Source of the DNA: Caulobacteraceae bacterium
Lineage (GTDB): Bacteria > Pseudomonadota > Alphaproteobacteria > Caulobacterales > Caulobacteraceae
Length of the DNA: 62,841 nucleotides
Direction: 5' to 3'
NCBI GenBank assembly: GCA_947478785.1
Contig: CANJXI010000009.1
Location: 1-62,841 of the forward strand
Below the pieces are notes generated by a model, which searched no databases, was not told the DNA's origin, and worked only from the letters and a program-made list of their open reading frames with translations. Position 1 is the first letter of the stretch. Every line of letters begins with the position of its first letter. Of the stretch, positions 52,325 through 62,082 are shown piece after piece. The position numbers were made by a program, and so were the translations under genes.

Positions 52325-52401
52325 GCCGCCTTAGCTCAGTTGGTTAGAGCGCTAGATTGTGGATCTAGAGGTCCTCGGTTCGAACCCGAGAGGTGGTACC
52401 A
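52325..52401 (+). tRNA. tRNA-His (GTG anticodon)
   Basis: A 77-nt tRNA with encoded CCA. Acceptor GCCGCCT pairs with AGGTGGT, the anticodon loop TTGTGGA gives GUG (His), and the T loop is TTCGAAC. The base before position 1 is C, so G-1, essential in most bacteria, is not encoded, and position 73 is A. This is the known alphaproteobacterial state. Confidence 0.95.
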
Positions 52402-52548
52402 TCGCTTAAGGCGGCGTCGCGGCCACGCGCCGCGGCTTGGGGCGGCCCTGGCCGCGGGCCAACGCCGAATGGGCTGATTTTCGCCCTCGGCCCTATTCTT
52501 GGCTATTCGGCTGCCCATGCTGATCGGGCGAGGCAAGGGAAGGCGCCA

Positions 52549-53241
52549 ATGGCGGAGGCGAAGCCAGACCAGGCGGGCGTCGCGCGAGGCCGGCGGCCCA
52601 AGGGCCAGGGCCCTGACCTGCGGCAGGCGATCCTCGACGCCTCGGAGGACCTGTTTTCGCGTCACGGATTCTATGGCGTGACAGTACGCCAGGTGGCCTC
52701 GGAGGCCGGCGTCGACACCGCCCTCGTCCATTACTATTTCGGCGCGAAGCGCGAACTGTTCGACGCCGTCTTCGCCCGCCGCGCCGAGATTCTCAACCAT
52801 GAGCGCCTCGCCGCCATGACCGCCTATCAGGCCGGCCATTCGGGCGCCATGACCGTCGAGGGCGTCATCGAGGCGTTCATAGGGCCGCTGCTGAATCGCT
52901 CGATGACGGACGAGCCAGGCTGGAAGAACTACTTCCGCCTCGTGGCGCTGGTGAACAACACGCCGGCCTGGGGCGGCGAGACCATGCACCGCTATTTCGA
53001 TCCGGTGGTCCACCAACTGGTCGACGCCTTGAAGCTCGTGCTGCCCGGGGCCGAGATCCGCGACCTCTATTGGTGCTACCAGTTCCTGACCGGCTCGATG
53101 ATGCTGGCGCTCTCGGAAACCGGCCGCATCGACCAGCTATCCGACGGCCTTTGCCGCTCCACCGATCTGGAGGCCGTGCGCGCGCGCCTCTTCGCCTATT
53201 GCGCGGCCGGTATCGAGGAAGTCGTCCGGCGCAGGCCGTGA
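52549..53241 (+). CDS. TetR-family transcriptional regulator
   Basis: A 230-residue repressor-type regulator. The helix-turn-helix spans about residues 30-75 (ILDASEDLFSRHGFYGVTVR ... VHYYFGAKRELF). The C-terminal ligand domain is Trp/Phe-rich (GWKNYFRLVALVNNT), of the type seen in AefR/CerR-like regulators. ATG 52549 follows an AAGGGAAGG stretch. Target genes are unknown; the O-acetylation operon is next on the same strand, but a terminator separates them. Confidence 0.9.
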   Translation: MAEAKPDQAGVARGRRPKGQGPDLRQAILDASEDLFSRHGFYGVTVRQVASEAGVDTALVHYYFGAKRELFDAVFARRAEILNHERLAAMTAYQAGHSGAMTVEGVIEAFIGPLLNRSMTDEPGWKNYFRLVALVNNTPAWGGETMHRYFDPVVHQLVDALKLVLPGAEIRDLYWCYQFLTGSMMLALSETGRIDQLSDGLCRSTDLEAVRARLFAYCAAGIEEVVRRRP

Positions 53242-53366
53242 AGGCCTCGGCCGCCCGTTTGTTGGGCAGGGAGGCGGGAAATTCTGAAGGCGGTGAAATC
53301 GAACTTGCAATCGCGCGGCCGCCGCGCACTGTGGTCAGGCCCTTCGGGGCGTTTCCTCCCTTGACT

Positions 53367-53399
53367 GGCCGCGTCCTTCACCGGGCGCGGCCTTTTTTT
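53367..53399 (+). terminator. intrinsic terminator after the TetR gene
   Basis: A 7-bp GC-rich stem, GGCCGCG / CGCGGCC, with a 12-base loop and a run of seven T (53393-53399). Confidence 0.85.
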
Positions 53400-53493
53400 G
53401 CGCCCGCGATCGCGTGGCGGCGGCAAGGGCGCGTGCTAAACCAGCGGTGCGATTCCGGCCGCGCGGCGGCGCATCTCACACGGAGACGACCTG

Positions 53494-54168
53494 GTGAAGT
53501 TCAACGTGTGGCTCGGCCTGTCGGCCGTGGCGGTTCTGCTCGTCTGCTGCAACCGCGCGGACAAGGCGCCCGAGACTCCGGCCGCCCCCGCGGTCCCGGC
53601 GGTCGAGCGCTCGGGCCCGGTCAGCTGGAACGCCGCGTCCGGCGCCTTCATGCGAGACGGGAAACCCCTGAAAGCCGTCAAGCTCTGGACCTTCGATGGC
53701 TCGACCGAGGGCTTCACGGGTCTGGGCAGCAAGGTGTCCCCCGCGCCGGGGCAGGGCCTCGCCGTCACCGTCGCCGATCCCAGCCTTCGGTCGCCCAAGG
53801 GGCTCAATATCCCGGGCGACCAGTATTCCCTGGTGCTGGTTCGCATCACCCGCACCGGCCCGGGAGAAGCCTGGGACGGCGCGCTCTACTACACGACGGC
53901 CACACACCCGGAATCGATCAACTTCCTGGGCAAGGCCAAGGGCGGGGTGAAGCCCGACCTGAACGAGACGGTGACGCTGGTCTACGACATGAGCCGCCCG
54001 GCGGCCGGCGGCGGCGACTGGCTGACCTCGACGGTCGACCAGATCCGCCTCGATATCGAGGACAAGCCCGGCGGCCGCTTCGTGATCCACCAGGTCGCCA
54101 TCGCCGAGAACCCGGACGCCGCGCCCGCGCCCTCCGCCGCGCCCACGATTCCCCCCGCCAAGCCCTGA
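53494..54168 (+). CDS. secreted lipoprotein of the O-acetylation operon (carbohydrate-binding-like)
   Basis: A 224-residue lipoprotein. The N-terminal signal ends in a LLVCC lipobox, and a Pro/Ala-rich linker occupies residues ~24-37. The main part is a beta-sandwich pattern (WTFDGSTEGFTG, LVLVRITRTGP, WDGALYYTTATHPES, VHQVA-like end) similar to carbohydrate-binding domains. A Pro/Ala tail closes it. It starts at GTG 53494, 26 bases before the next gene ends its leader, and shares direction with the MBOAT gene. A role in binding the acetylated polymer is inferred. Confidence 0.65.
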   Translation: MKFNVWLGLSAVAVLLVCCNRADKAPETPAAPAVPAVERSGPVSWNAASGAFMRDGKPLKAVKLWTFDGSTEGFTGLGSKVSPAPGQGLAVTVADPSLRSPKGLNIPGDQYSLVLVRITRTGPGEAWDGALYYTTATHPESINFLGKAKGGVKPDLNETVTLVYDMSRPAAGGGDWLTSTVDQIRLDIEDKPGGRFVIHQVAIAENPDAAPAPSAAPTIPPAKP

Positions 54169-54194
54169 TCGGCAGGGGTTAGGGGAGGGCGGGC

Positions 54195-55637
54195 GTGGTC
54201 TTCAGCTCAGTCATTTTCATCTTCTATTTCCTGCCCGTCTTCCTGCTCGGGTACTACGTTTCCGGATGGCGGGCCGGCGCGCTGCTGTTCGGCAGCGCGG
54301 TCTTCTACACCTGGGGCGAGGGCGCATACCTCTTCCTGCTGCTTGGGCTGATCGCGCTCAACTACGCGGGCTCGCGGTGGCTGAATGCGACGCCGGCCGG
54401 ACGGCGGCGGATGGCCGTTCTCATCGCCCTCGTGGTCGTCGATTTCAGCGTCCTCGGCTTCTTCAAATATTCCGAGTTCCTCGCCCAGAGCCTGAACCAG
54501 ATGCTGTCGAGCGCGGCGTTCCCGGAGGTCCATCGGACGTTGCCGCTGGGCATCTCGTTCTTCACCTTCCAGCTGGTCAGCTACGTCATCGACGTGCATC
54601 GCGGGGCGGTGAAGGTGGAACGCGATCCCGTCCGTTTCGCCACCTACATCCTGATGTTCCCGCACCTGATCGCGGGCCCCATCGTGCGCTACGCCGACAT
54701 CCGCGACGAGATGCACGCCGACCGGCGAAAGAGTGGCCACGTCGGCCTGGGCGCGCAGTATTTCATCGTCGGCCTCTGCCAGAAGGTGCTGGTCGCCAAC
54801 ATCGTGGCCCCCCTGGCCGACCACGCCTTCGGGCTTGCAGCCGGCAAGCTGGACGCCACCACGGCCTGGCTGGGCATCTGGGCCTACACCCTGCAGATCT
54901 ACTTCGACTTCTGCGGCTATTCGAACATGGCGATCGGCCTGGCGTTCCTGCTGGGCTTCACCTTCCCGAAGAACTTCAACTACCCCTACATCTCCCAGTC
55001 GATCACCGAGTTCTGGCGGCGCTGGCACATGAGCCTGTCGTCGTGGTTCCGCGACTACGTCTACATCCCGCTCGGCGGCAATCGCCGGGGCCAGTTCAGG
55101 ACGGTCCGAAATCTCCTGATCGTGTTCTTCCTGACGGGCCTTTGGCACGGCGCGGCCTGGCGCTTCATCGTCTGGGGTCTCTACCACGGGGCTTTCTTGA
55201 TGCTGGAGCGGTTCGGTTTCGGCCGTGTCGTCGCCCGCGCGCCCCGGGTCGCTCGCCACGCCTATGCGGTGCTGGTGGTGATGGTGGGCTGGGTGTTTTT
55301 CCGCGCGGAGACCTTACCCCACGCCCTGGCCTACCTCGGGCAGATGGCCGACCCGCGCCGCTTCGGCGCGCCGGACGCGGCGCTTGCGATCCTGCTCGAC
55401 GCCCAGACGCTCGCGGCCCTGGCCCTGGGCTCGCTTCTCGCCGCGCCGGTGCTGCCCTGGGTGCTGCGCCGCCTGCGCGTCGCCCGCGCCGAGCCGCCGC
55501 TTGCGGGCGTCCCCGAGCGGCTGGACACCCGCAGCGTCCACGCCCTGCCGGTGGCCGTCCTGGCGGGCGGCTTCGTGCTGAGCATCGCCATCCTGGTGGG
55601 CTCCACCCTCAACCCCTTCCTCTATTTCAGGTTCTAG
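54195..55637 (+). CDS. MBOAT O-acetyltransferase (AlgI-like)
   Basis: A 480-residue membrane-bound O-acyltransferase with about ten helices, similar to alginate AlgI and to DltB. Signature segments: FPHLIAGPIVRYADI, DFCGYSNMAIGLAFLLGF, FWRRWHMSLSSWFRDYVYIP and the catalytic His in LTGLWHGAAWRFIVWGLYHG. It moves acetyl groups across the inner membrane and hands them to a periplasmic partner, the next gene. GTG 54195 follows AGGGGAGGG. Alginate itself is not implied. Confidence 0.94.
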   Translation: MVFSSVIFIFYFLPVFLLGYYVSGWRAGALLFGSAVFYTWGEGAYLFLLLGLIALNYAGSRWLNATPAGRRRMAVLIALVVVDFSVLGFFKYSEFLAQSLNQMLSSAAFPEVHRTLPLGISFFTFQLVSYVIDVHRGAVKVERDPVRFATYILMFPHLIAGPIVRYADIRDEMHADRRKSGHVGLGAQYFIVGLCQKVLVANIVAPLADHAFGLAAGKLDATTAWLGIWAYTLQIYFDFCGYSNMAIGLAFLLGFTFPKNFNYPYISQSITEFWRRWHMSLSSWFRDYVYIPLGGNRRGQFRTVRNLLIVFFLTGLWHGAAWRFIVWGLYHGAFLMLERFGFGRVVARAPRVARHAYAVLVVMVGWVFFRAETLPHALAYLGQMADPRRFGAPDAALAILLDAQTLAALALGSLLAAPVLPWVLRRLRVARAEPPLAGVPERLDTRSVHALPVAVLAGGFVLSIAILVGSTLNPFLYFRF

Positions 55638-55641
55638 GGCG

Positions 55642-57240
55642 GTGCTGGCCTCACGCTTCCATTGGCGCCTGCTGGTTTCGACCATCGTCATCCTGATGGC
55701 CGCGGCGTTTGTCGTTCCCCGGTTCGTGCGTCCGCCGGACATCCAGGAGAACCGCGTCCTGGCCGAACGTCCGGCCTGGCCAAAGCGGCTCCAGGACATC
55801 GCCGCCTTCCGCAAGGCCGCCGACCCCTACGTCGCCGACCGCTTCCCGATCCGCCCCTACCTGATCGGCCTGCTGAACCGGGCCCGCATGCTGCTGGGGG
55901 TCAGCGGGTCGCCTCGGGTGATCGTCGGGCGGCAGGGCTGGCTGTTCTTCGACGACGGGACCCATCTCGGCTCCGCGCGCGCCGATCCCCCGATGACCGG
56001 CCCGGAGATCCGCGCCTGGCTGCTCTTCATGGCCGGCCGCACCGAACTGCTGCAAGCCCGCGGCATCCCCTACCTGGTGGTCGCCGCCCCCGTGAAGGAG
56101 ACGGTCTATCCGCGGTTCGGACCCGCCTGGTATCCCGGCCCCAGCGGCCGCCGCGCCACGATTGCCCTGCCGAAACTCGTCGAGGCCGCCCAGATCGGCC
56201 AGGTGCTCTACTTGCATCCGACCATCGCGGCGGCCACCGCGCGCGGCGAGAAGACCTACAGTCTCCACGACACCCATTGGACGGGTTACGGCGCCTACGC
56301 CGGCTACGCAGCCCTCATGCGCAAGCTGCACGGCATGGGGATCACCGACGGCCCACGGCCGATCACCGACTTCGAAATGGGGGCCGGCGATCTGGTGCAC
56401 GCGCCCCGGGACCTGGCGCTGATGCTGGGCGTGGCGAGCTTCGTGGACATCGACTTCCCGCACATCCACGACCCCAGGGCCGAGGCCAAGGTCCGCATCA
56501 CCTACCTGACCAGCAGGCAGGACTGGACGGCGCCCCAGATCATGGACACCGGCGAGGTCGGCAAACCCGTTCTGCTGATGACCCGCGACTCCTTTTCCAA
56601 CGAACTCGTGCCCCTGCTGCTGTCCCACTTCAGCCGCATCATCCTCACCCACAACCAGGACGGGGCCTGGCGCGACGACCTGATCGACCAGTTCAAGCCG
56701 GATCTGGTGATCCTCGAGGTGGTCGAACAGGGATTGCGGGTGTCCATGGGCGACGGCCCGCCGGCTTCGGTCGCCGCGACGGCGCGGATCGATCACGCCC
56801 TGGGGGTCGCGATGGCCGCCGACGGGGCGGTGGTCCCGGGCCTGAAGCCGCCGACGCCGCAGGTCCTGGCGGCGATGATCGGCGCCAGGCCGACGCCTAA
56901 CTGCAATCTGGAGAGCGCCAGGCTGACGCCTGGCCTGAAGGGCGAGGCCACCCTGATGGTCAGTGGATGGCTCTCGGAGCTCGGCGCGCGGATCACCGCG
57001 CCGGAGGGCCTGGCGCGCTTGCAGGGGCCTGGCATCGACCTGGCCGCCCCGATCCGCGTCGATGGGTCGAGACCGGACGTGGCCAAGGTCTTCAACAATC
57101 CGAACGGCGAACCGAGCGGCTTCCTCGACACCTATTTCATCGCCGGGCTGCCGCCAGGCTCTTATCGGGCCACGGTCTACCGCCGCGCGCCGGGCGGCTG
57201 GATCGCCTGTGTGGGCAAGCAGGCGCTGGTCGCCCCCTGA
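55642..57240 (+). CDS. AlgJ/AlgX-like periplasmic O-acetyltransferase
   Basis: A 532-residue protein with one N-terminal membrane anchor (LLVSTIVILMAAAFVVP) and an SGNH-like catalytic domain. The Asp/His pair is in HDTHWTGYGAYAGY and the nucleophile Ser in MTRDSFSNELVPLLL. A C-terminal beta domain of about 120 residues, absent in the shortest relatives, follows. AlgJ/AlgX proteins transfer acetyl from the MBOAT protein to polysaccharide. It starts four bases after the MBOAT stop (GTG 55642). Confidence 0.9.
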   Translation: MLASRFHWRLLVSTIVILMAAAFVVPRFVRPPDIQENRVLAERPAWPKRLQDIAAFRKAADPYVADRFPIRPYLIGLLNRARMLLGVSGSPRVIVGRQGWLFFDDGTHLGSARADPPMTGPEIRAWLLFMAGRTELLQARGIPYLVVAAPVKETVYPRFGPAWYPGPSGRRATIALPKLVEAAQIGQVLYLHPTIAAATARGEKTYSLHDTHWTGYGAYAGYAALMRKLHGMGITDGPRPITDFEMGAGDLVHAPRDLALMLGVASFVDIDFPHIHDPRAEAKVRITYLTSRQDWTAPQIMDTGEVGKPVLLMTRDSFSNELVPLLLSHFSRIILTHNQDGAWRDDLIDQFKPDLVILEVVEQGLRVSMGDGPPASVAATARIDHALGVAMAADGAVVPGLKPPTPQVLAAMIGARPTPNCNLESARLTPGLKGEATLMVSGWLSELGARITAPEGLARLQGPGIDLAAPIRVDGSRPDVAKVFNNPNGEPSGFLDTYFIAGLPPGSYRATVYRRAPGGWIACVGKQALVAP

Positions 57241-57312
57241 GCCGCCTGCGGCGTAGGCAACACAAAAATCTTCCCCGCCATCGGCCTTCCAACCATCGAC
57301 AAGGGCTGATCT

Positions 57313-57373
57313 TGCCGGGTAAATGCCCGCGAACACGGCCTCCTCGTGAAAACGGGGTTTTTTGGGCCGCGTT
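57313..57373 (+). promoter_or_regulatory. possible structured leader before gltB
   Basis: An imperfect long dyad, AACACGGCC (57332-57340) and GGCCGCGTT (57365-57373), encloses GT-rich sequence with a T6 run, 31 bases before the gltB ATG. A smaller CGGG/CCCG dyad precedes it. It could be the terminator of the preceding operon, a leader structure or neither. No glutamine riboswitch features are recognised. Confidence 0.3.
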
Positions 57374-57404
57374 TTGGCGTGCGCCGGGGTTTTGAGAGGA
57401 TAGG

Positions 57405-60400
57405 ATGGGGTTTCCCGTCAAGCAGGGACTGTACGATCCGACGAACGAGCATGACTCGTGCGGCGTGGGCTTCATGGCCAATATCAAGGGCCGCAAGTCA
57501 CACGAGGTGGTCCGGGCGGGTCTGAAGATCCTGATCAATCTCGATCATCGCGGCGCCGTGGGCGCCGATCCGCTGGTCGGCGACGGCGCGGGAATCTTGA
57601 TTCAGATCCCGGACGCGCTCTATCGCGACTGGGCCGCTGGCGCTGGCGTCGAGCTGCCGCCGGCCGGCGAATACGCCGTGGCCATGTGTTTCCTGCCGCG
57701 CGACGAGGAATCCCGCACTGTGGCCGTCGCCCAGTTCGAGCACTTCCTGACCGTCGAGAAGCAGCCGCTCCTGGGCTGGCGCGACGTTCCGATCGACACG
57801 ACGGGCCTCGGCGAGGCCGTGCTCGCCCAGATGCCGGTCATCCGGCAGGCCTTCATCGGCCGTGGGCCCAACATCCGCGACCAGGACGCCCACGAGCGTA
57901 AGCTGCTGGCGGTGCGCAAGCAGACCCAGAACCCGCTCGACGAACTGGCGGTCAAGCGCAACCTGCCGGGCCTGAGCGAGCTCTACGTGCCGTCCCTGTC
58001 CACGCGAACGGTTGTCTACAAGGGCCTGCTGCTCGCCCACCAGGTGGGCACCTTCTACAAGGACCTGGCCGACGAGCGGACCGAGTCAGCGCTCGCCCTG
58101 GTCCACCAGCGGTTCTCCACCAACACCTTCCCGTCGTGGAAGCTGGCCCACCCCTACCGGTTCATCGCCCACAACGGCGAGATCAACACCGTGCGGGGCA
58201 ACGTCAACTGGATGAACGCCCGTCGCCGCTCCATGGAGAGCGACCTGCTGGGGCCGGATCTCAACAAGATGTGGCCGCTGATCCCGCACGGGCAGTCGGA
58301 CACGGCCTGCCTGGACAACGCGCTGGAGCTGTTGCTGGCCGGCGGCTACCCGCTGGCCCAGGCGGTGATGATGCTGATCCCGGAGGCCTGGGCCGGCAAC
58401 CCGCTGATGGATCCCAAGCGCAAGGCCTTCTACGAATACCAGGCGGCCCTGATGGAGCCGTGGGACGGCCCCGCCGCCGTGGCCTTCACCGACGGCCGCC
58501 AGATCGGCGCCACCCTCGACCGCAACGGCCTCAGGCCCGCGCGCTTCGTCATCACCAACGACGACCATGTGATCATGGCCTCGGAAGTGGGCGTCCTGGA
58601 GATCCCCGAGGAGCACATCACCCGCAAGTGGCGGCTGCAGCCCGGCAAGATGCTGCTGATCGACATGGAAGAAGGCCGCATCATCGAGGACGAGGAGATC
58701 AAGCGCAGCCTCGCCGAAGCGGAGCCCTATGCCGAATGGCTGGCCGAGACCCAGTTCAAGCTCGAGGAACTGAGCCTGGCCGCCACGCCGGACGTCCAGT
58801 TGGGCAACGATCCCGAGGCCCTGCTCGATCGCCAGCAGGCCTTCGGCTACACCCAGGAGGACAACGCCTTCTTCCTGGAGCCGATGGCCCGGACCGGCGA
58901 GGACCCGATCGGCTCGATGGGCTCCGACACGCCGATCGCCGTGCTCTCGCGCCGGCCGAAGCTGCTCTACGAATACTTCAAGCAGAACTTCGCCCAGGTC
59001 ACCAACCCGCCCATCGACCCGATCCGCGAAGAGCTGGTGATGAGCCTGGTCTCGATGATCGGCCCGCGTCCGAACCTGCTCGGCCGCCACGCCGGCACCC
59101 ACAAGCGGCTGGAGGTCGCCCAGCCGATCCTCACCGACGAGGACATGGCCAAGATCCGCGCGATCAACGAGCTTCTCGACGGCGCCTTCCGCACCGCGAC
59201 GCTGGACGCCACCTGGTCGGCGGAGGCCGGATCGGCCGGGTTGGCGGCGGCGCTCGACAGGCTCTGCCGCGAGGCCACCGACTACGTGCTGGCCGACATG
59301 AACATCCTGATCCTGTCGGATCGGGCCACCGCGCCGGAACGGATTCCGATTCCGGCGGCCCTGGCCACCGCGGCCGTCCACCATCACCTGATACGCCAGG
59401 GTCTGCGCATGCAGACCGGCCTGGTCATCGAGACCGGCGAGGCGCGGGAGGTGCACCACTTCTGCGTCCTGGCCGGCTACGGCGCCGAGGCGGTGAACCC
59501 CTACCTGGCCTTCCAGACGCTGGAAAAGCTCCGCACCCAGAACGGCCTGGCCCAGTCGGCCTACGAGGTCCGCAAGAACTACATCAAGGCCATCGGCAAG
59601 GGTGTGCTGAAGGTGATGTCCAAGATGGGCATCTCCACCTACCAGTCCTATTGCGGCGCCCAGATCTTCGACGCCGTCGGTCTCTCCTCGATGCTGATCG
59701 AGAAGTATTTCACCGGCACCGCGTCCACCATCGAGGGCATCGGCCTGGTCGAGATCGCCGAGGAGGCGGTCCGCCGGCACCGCGACGCCTACGGCGACAA
59801 CCCGATCTACAAGACCATGCTCGACGTGGGCGGCCAGTATGCGTGGCGGCTGCGTGGCGAGGAGCATGCCTGGAATCCGGAGTCGGTCTCCAAGCTGCAG
59901 CACGCCGTGCGCGGCAACGTGCCCGACGACTACAGGGCCTATGCCGACAGCATCAACGAACAGTCCGAACGGCTGCTGACTATCCGCGGCCTGATGCGCA
60001 TGATCCCGTCGGAGGCGCCGATCCCTCTGGAGGCCGTCGAGCCCGCCTCCGAGATCGTCAAGCGCTTCGCCACCGGAGCCATGAGCTTCGGCTCGATCAG
60101 CCGCGAGGCGCACACGACGCTGGCCATGGCCATGAACCGCATCGGCGGGCGCTCCAACACCGGCGAGGGCGGCGAGGAATCCGACCGCTACAAGCCGCTG
60201 CCGAACGGCGATTCCATGCGCTCGGCCATCAAGCAGGTGGCCTCGGGGCGCTTCGGGGTGACCGCCGAGTATCTGGTCAACGCCGACGATATCCAGATCA
60301 AGATGGCCCAGGGCGCCAAGCCCGGCGAGGGCGGCCAGCTGCCGGGCCACAAGGTCGACAAGAACATCGCCCGCGTCCGCCATTCGACGCCGGGCGTCGG

Positions 60401-62057
60401 CCTGATCAGCCCGCCGCCGCACCACGACATCTATTCGATCGAGGACCTGGCTCAGCTCATCCACGACCTGAAGAACGTCAATCCGGGCGCCCGGATCTCC
60501 GTGAAACTGGTCTCGGAAGTGGGCGTCGGCACGGTCGCGGCGGGCGTCGCCAAGGCGCGCGCCGACCATGTGACCATCTCGGGCTTCGAGGGCGGCACGG
60601 GGGCGTCGCCGCTGACCTCCCTGACCCACGCGGGCTCCCCCTGGGAGATTGGCCTGGCCGAGACTCAGCAGACCCTGCTGCTCAACGGCCTGCGCACCCG
60701 TATCGCCGTCCAGGTCGACGGCGGCCTGCGCACCGGCCGCGACGTGGCGATCGGCGCGCTCTTGGGCGCCGACGAGTTCGGCTTCGCCACCGCGCCGCTG
60801 ATCGCGGCCGGCTGCATCATGATGCGCAAGTGCCACCTGAACACCTGCCCGGTGGGCGTGGCGACCCAGGACCCCGTGCTGCGCGCGCGCTTCACCGGCC
60901 AGCCCGAGCACGTGATCAACTTCTTCTTCTTCGTCGCCGAGGAGCTGCGCGGGATCATGGCGCAGATGGGCTTCGCCACCGTCAACGAGATGATCGGGCG
61001 GGTCGACCGCCTCGACATGGCGCCGGCCCTCGACCACTGGAAGGCCCAGGGGATCGACCTCTCGCGCATCCTCTACGCCGCGCCGTCCCAGGCCGCCCCC
61101 GGCCTCTGGAACCAGGACCGCCAGGACCATGGTCTCGGCAAGGCGCTGGACAACACCCTGATCGCCGACGCCAAGGCGGCGCTGGAGGACGGCAAGCCGG
61201 TGCGCGGCGAATATCCCGTGCGCAACGTCAACCGCACGGTCGGCGCCATGCTCTCGGGTGAGGTGGCCCGCCGTTATGGCCACACCGGCCTGCCGGACGA
61301 CACCATCTCCCTGACCTTCAAGGGCAACGCCGGCCAGAGCTTCGGCGCCTTCGCGGCGCGCGGCGTGTCGCTCGAACTCATCGGCGACGCCAACGACTAT
61401 GTCGGCAAGGGCCTCTCCGGCGGCCGCGTCGTCGTGCGCCAGCCGCCGGGCTCGCGCCGCGATCCGACCCAGAACATCATCGCCGGCAACACGGTGCTGT
61501 ACGGCGCCGTCGCGGGCGAGGCCTATTTCGAGGGCGTGGCCGGCGAGCGGTTCGCGGTCCGCAACTCCGGCGCGGTCACTGTTGTCGAGGGCCTGGGCGA
61601 CCACGGCTGCGAATACATGACCGGCGGCGTGGTGGTGGTGATGGGCGACACCGGCCGCAACTTCGCGGCGGGCATGAGCGGCGGGATCGCCTACGTCTAC
61701 GACCCCGACGAACGTTTCAGGGCGCTCTGCAACACCTCGATGGTCGAGCTCGAGGCCGTCGCCCCATCGCCGCCCGAAGCGGCCAATGGCGCCGACGCAC
61801 CGTTCCGGCCAACCCAGCGGGCCCCCTCCGTCGAGAACAACGGCATGGGCGACGTGCTTCGCTTCGACGCCGAGCGGCTGCGCATCCTGATCGAACGCCA
61901 CCAGCTGCATACCGGCAGCGCGCGGGCGGGCGAGATCCTGGCAGATTGGGACAACGCCCTGACCCGCTTCGTGAAGGTCATGCCCATCGACTACCGCCGC
62001 GCGCTGCTCGAGCTCGCCACCGAACGCGAGACGGCCGCCGCCGTCGCCGCGGAATAG
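57405..62057 (+). CDS. gltB: glutamate synthase (NADPH) large subunit
   Basis: A 1550-residue GOGAT large subunit. A short propeptide ends before Cys19 ([10 protein letters not shown]), the N-terminal nucleophile of the glutamine amidotransferase domain. The central linker, then the FMN-binding synthase domain (about residues 850-1280), with the 3Fe-4S cluster ligands C1137, C1143 and C1148 in [15 protein letters not shown], and the C-terminal GXGXG beta-helix domain follow. It makes two glutamates from glutamine and 2-oxoglutarate, using electrons from GltD. gltD follows after 25 bases. Confidence 0.98.
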   Translation: MGFPVKQGLYDPTNEHDSCGVGFMANIKGRKSHEVVRAGLKILINLDHRGAVGADPLVGDGAGILIQIPDALYRDWAAGAGVELPPAGEYAVAMCFLPRDEESRTVAVAQFEHFLTVEKQPLLGWRDVPIDTTGLGEAVLAQMPVIRQAFIGRGPNIRDQDAHERKLLAVRKQTQNPLDELAVKRNLPGLSELYVPSLSTRTVVYKGLLLAHQVGTFYKDLADERTESALALVHQRFSTNTFPSWKLAHPYRFIAHNGEINTVRGNVNWMNARRRSMESDLLGPDLNKMWPLIPHGQSDTACLDNALELLLAGGYPLAQAVMMLIPEAWAGNPLMDPKRKAFYEYQAALMEPWDGPAAVAFTDGRQIGATLDRNGLRPARFVITNDDHVIMASEVGVLEIPEEHITRKWRLQPGKMLLIDMEEGRIIEDEEIKRSLAEAEPYAEWLAETQFKLEELSLAATPDVQLGNDPEALLDRQQAFGYTQEDNAFFLEPMARTGEDPIGSMGSDTPIAVLSRRPKLLYEYFKQNFAQVTNPPIDPIREELVMSLVSMIGPRPNLLGRHAGTHKRLEVAQPILTDEDMAKIRAINELLDGAFRTATLDATWSAEAGSAGLAAALDRLCREATDYVLADMNILILSDRATAPERIPIPAALATAAVHHHLIRQGLRMQTGLVIETGEAREVHHFCVLAGYGAEAVNPYLAFQTLEKLRTQNGLAQSAYEVRKNYIKAIGKGVLKVMSKMGISTYQSYCGAQIFDAVGLSSMLIEKYFTGTASTIEGIGLVEIAEEAVRRHRDAYGDNPIYKTMLDVGGQYAWRLRGEEHAWNPESVSKLQHAVRGNVPDDYRAYADSINEQSERLLTIRGLMRMIPSEAPIPLEAVEPASEIVKRFATGAMSFGSISREAHTTLAMAMNRIGGRSNTGEGGEESDRYKPLPNGDSMRSAIKQVASGRFGVTAEYLVNADDIQIKMAQGAKPGEGGQLPGHKVDKNIARVRHSTPGVGLISPPPHHDIYSIEDLAQLIHDLKNVNPGARISVKLVSEVGVGTVAAGVAKARADHVTISGFEGGTGASPLTSLTHAGSPWEIGLAETQQTLLLNGLRTRIAVQVDGGLRTGRDVAIGALLGADEFGFATAPLIAAGCIMMRKCHLNTCPVGVATQDPVLRARFTGQPEHVINFFFFVAEELRGIMAQMGFATVNEMIGRVDRLDMAPALDHWKAQGIDLSRILYAAPSQAAPGLWNQDRQDHGLGKALDNTLIADAKAALEDGKPVRGEYPVRNVNRTVGAMLSGEVARRYGHTGLPDDTISLTFKGNAGQSFGAFAARGVSLELIGDANDYVGKGLSGGRVVVRQPPGSRRDPTQNIIAGNTVLYGAVAGEAYFEGVAGERFAVRNSGAVTVVEGLGDHGCEYMTGGVVVVMGDTGRNFAAGMSGGIAYVYDPDERFRALCNTSMVELEAVAPSPPEAANGADAPFRPTQRAPSVENNGMGDVLRFDAERLRILIERHQLHTGSARAGEILADWDNALTRFVKVMPIDYRRALLELATERETAAAVAAE

Positions 62058-62082
62058 CCCTTAAGTTTCGGAGAGCAACCCG

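Noticed and set aside
53494..57240. Calling the acetylation operon an alginate locus
   Set aside because: No alg polymerase, epimerase or export genes are in the window; only the acetylation step is shared.
58086..61910. 1274-residue minus-strand open frame opposite gltB
   Set aside because: Antisense shadow of gltB created by high GC at third positions; no motifs and His/Arg/Gly-rich composition.
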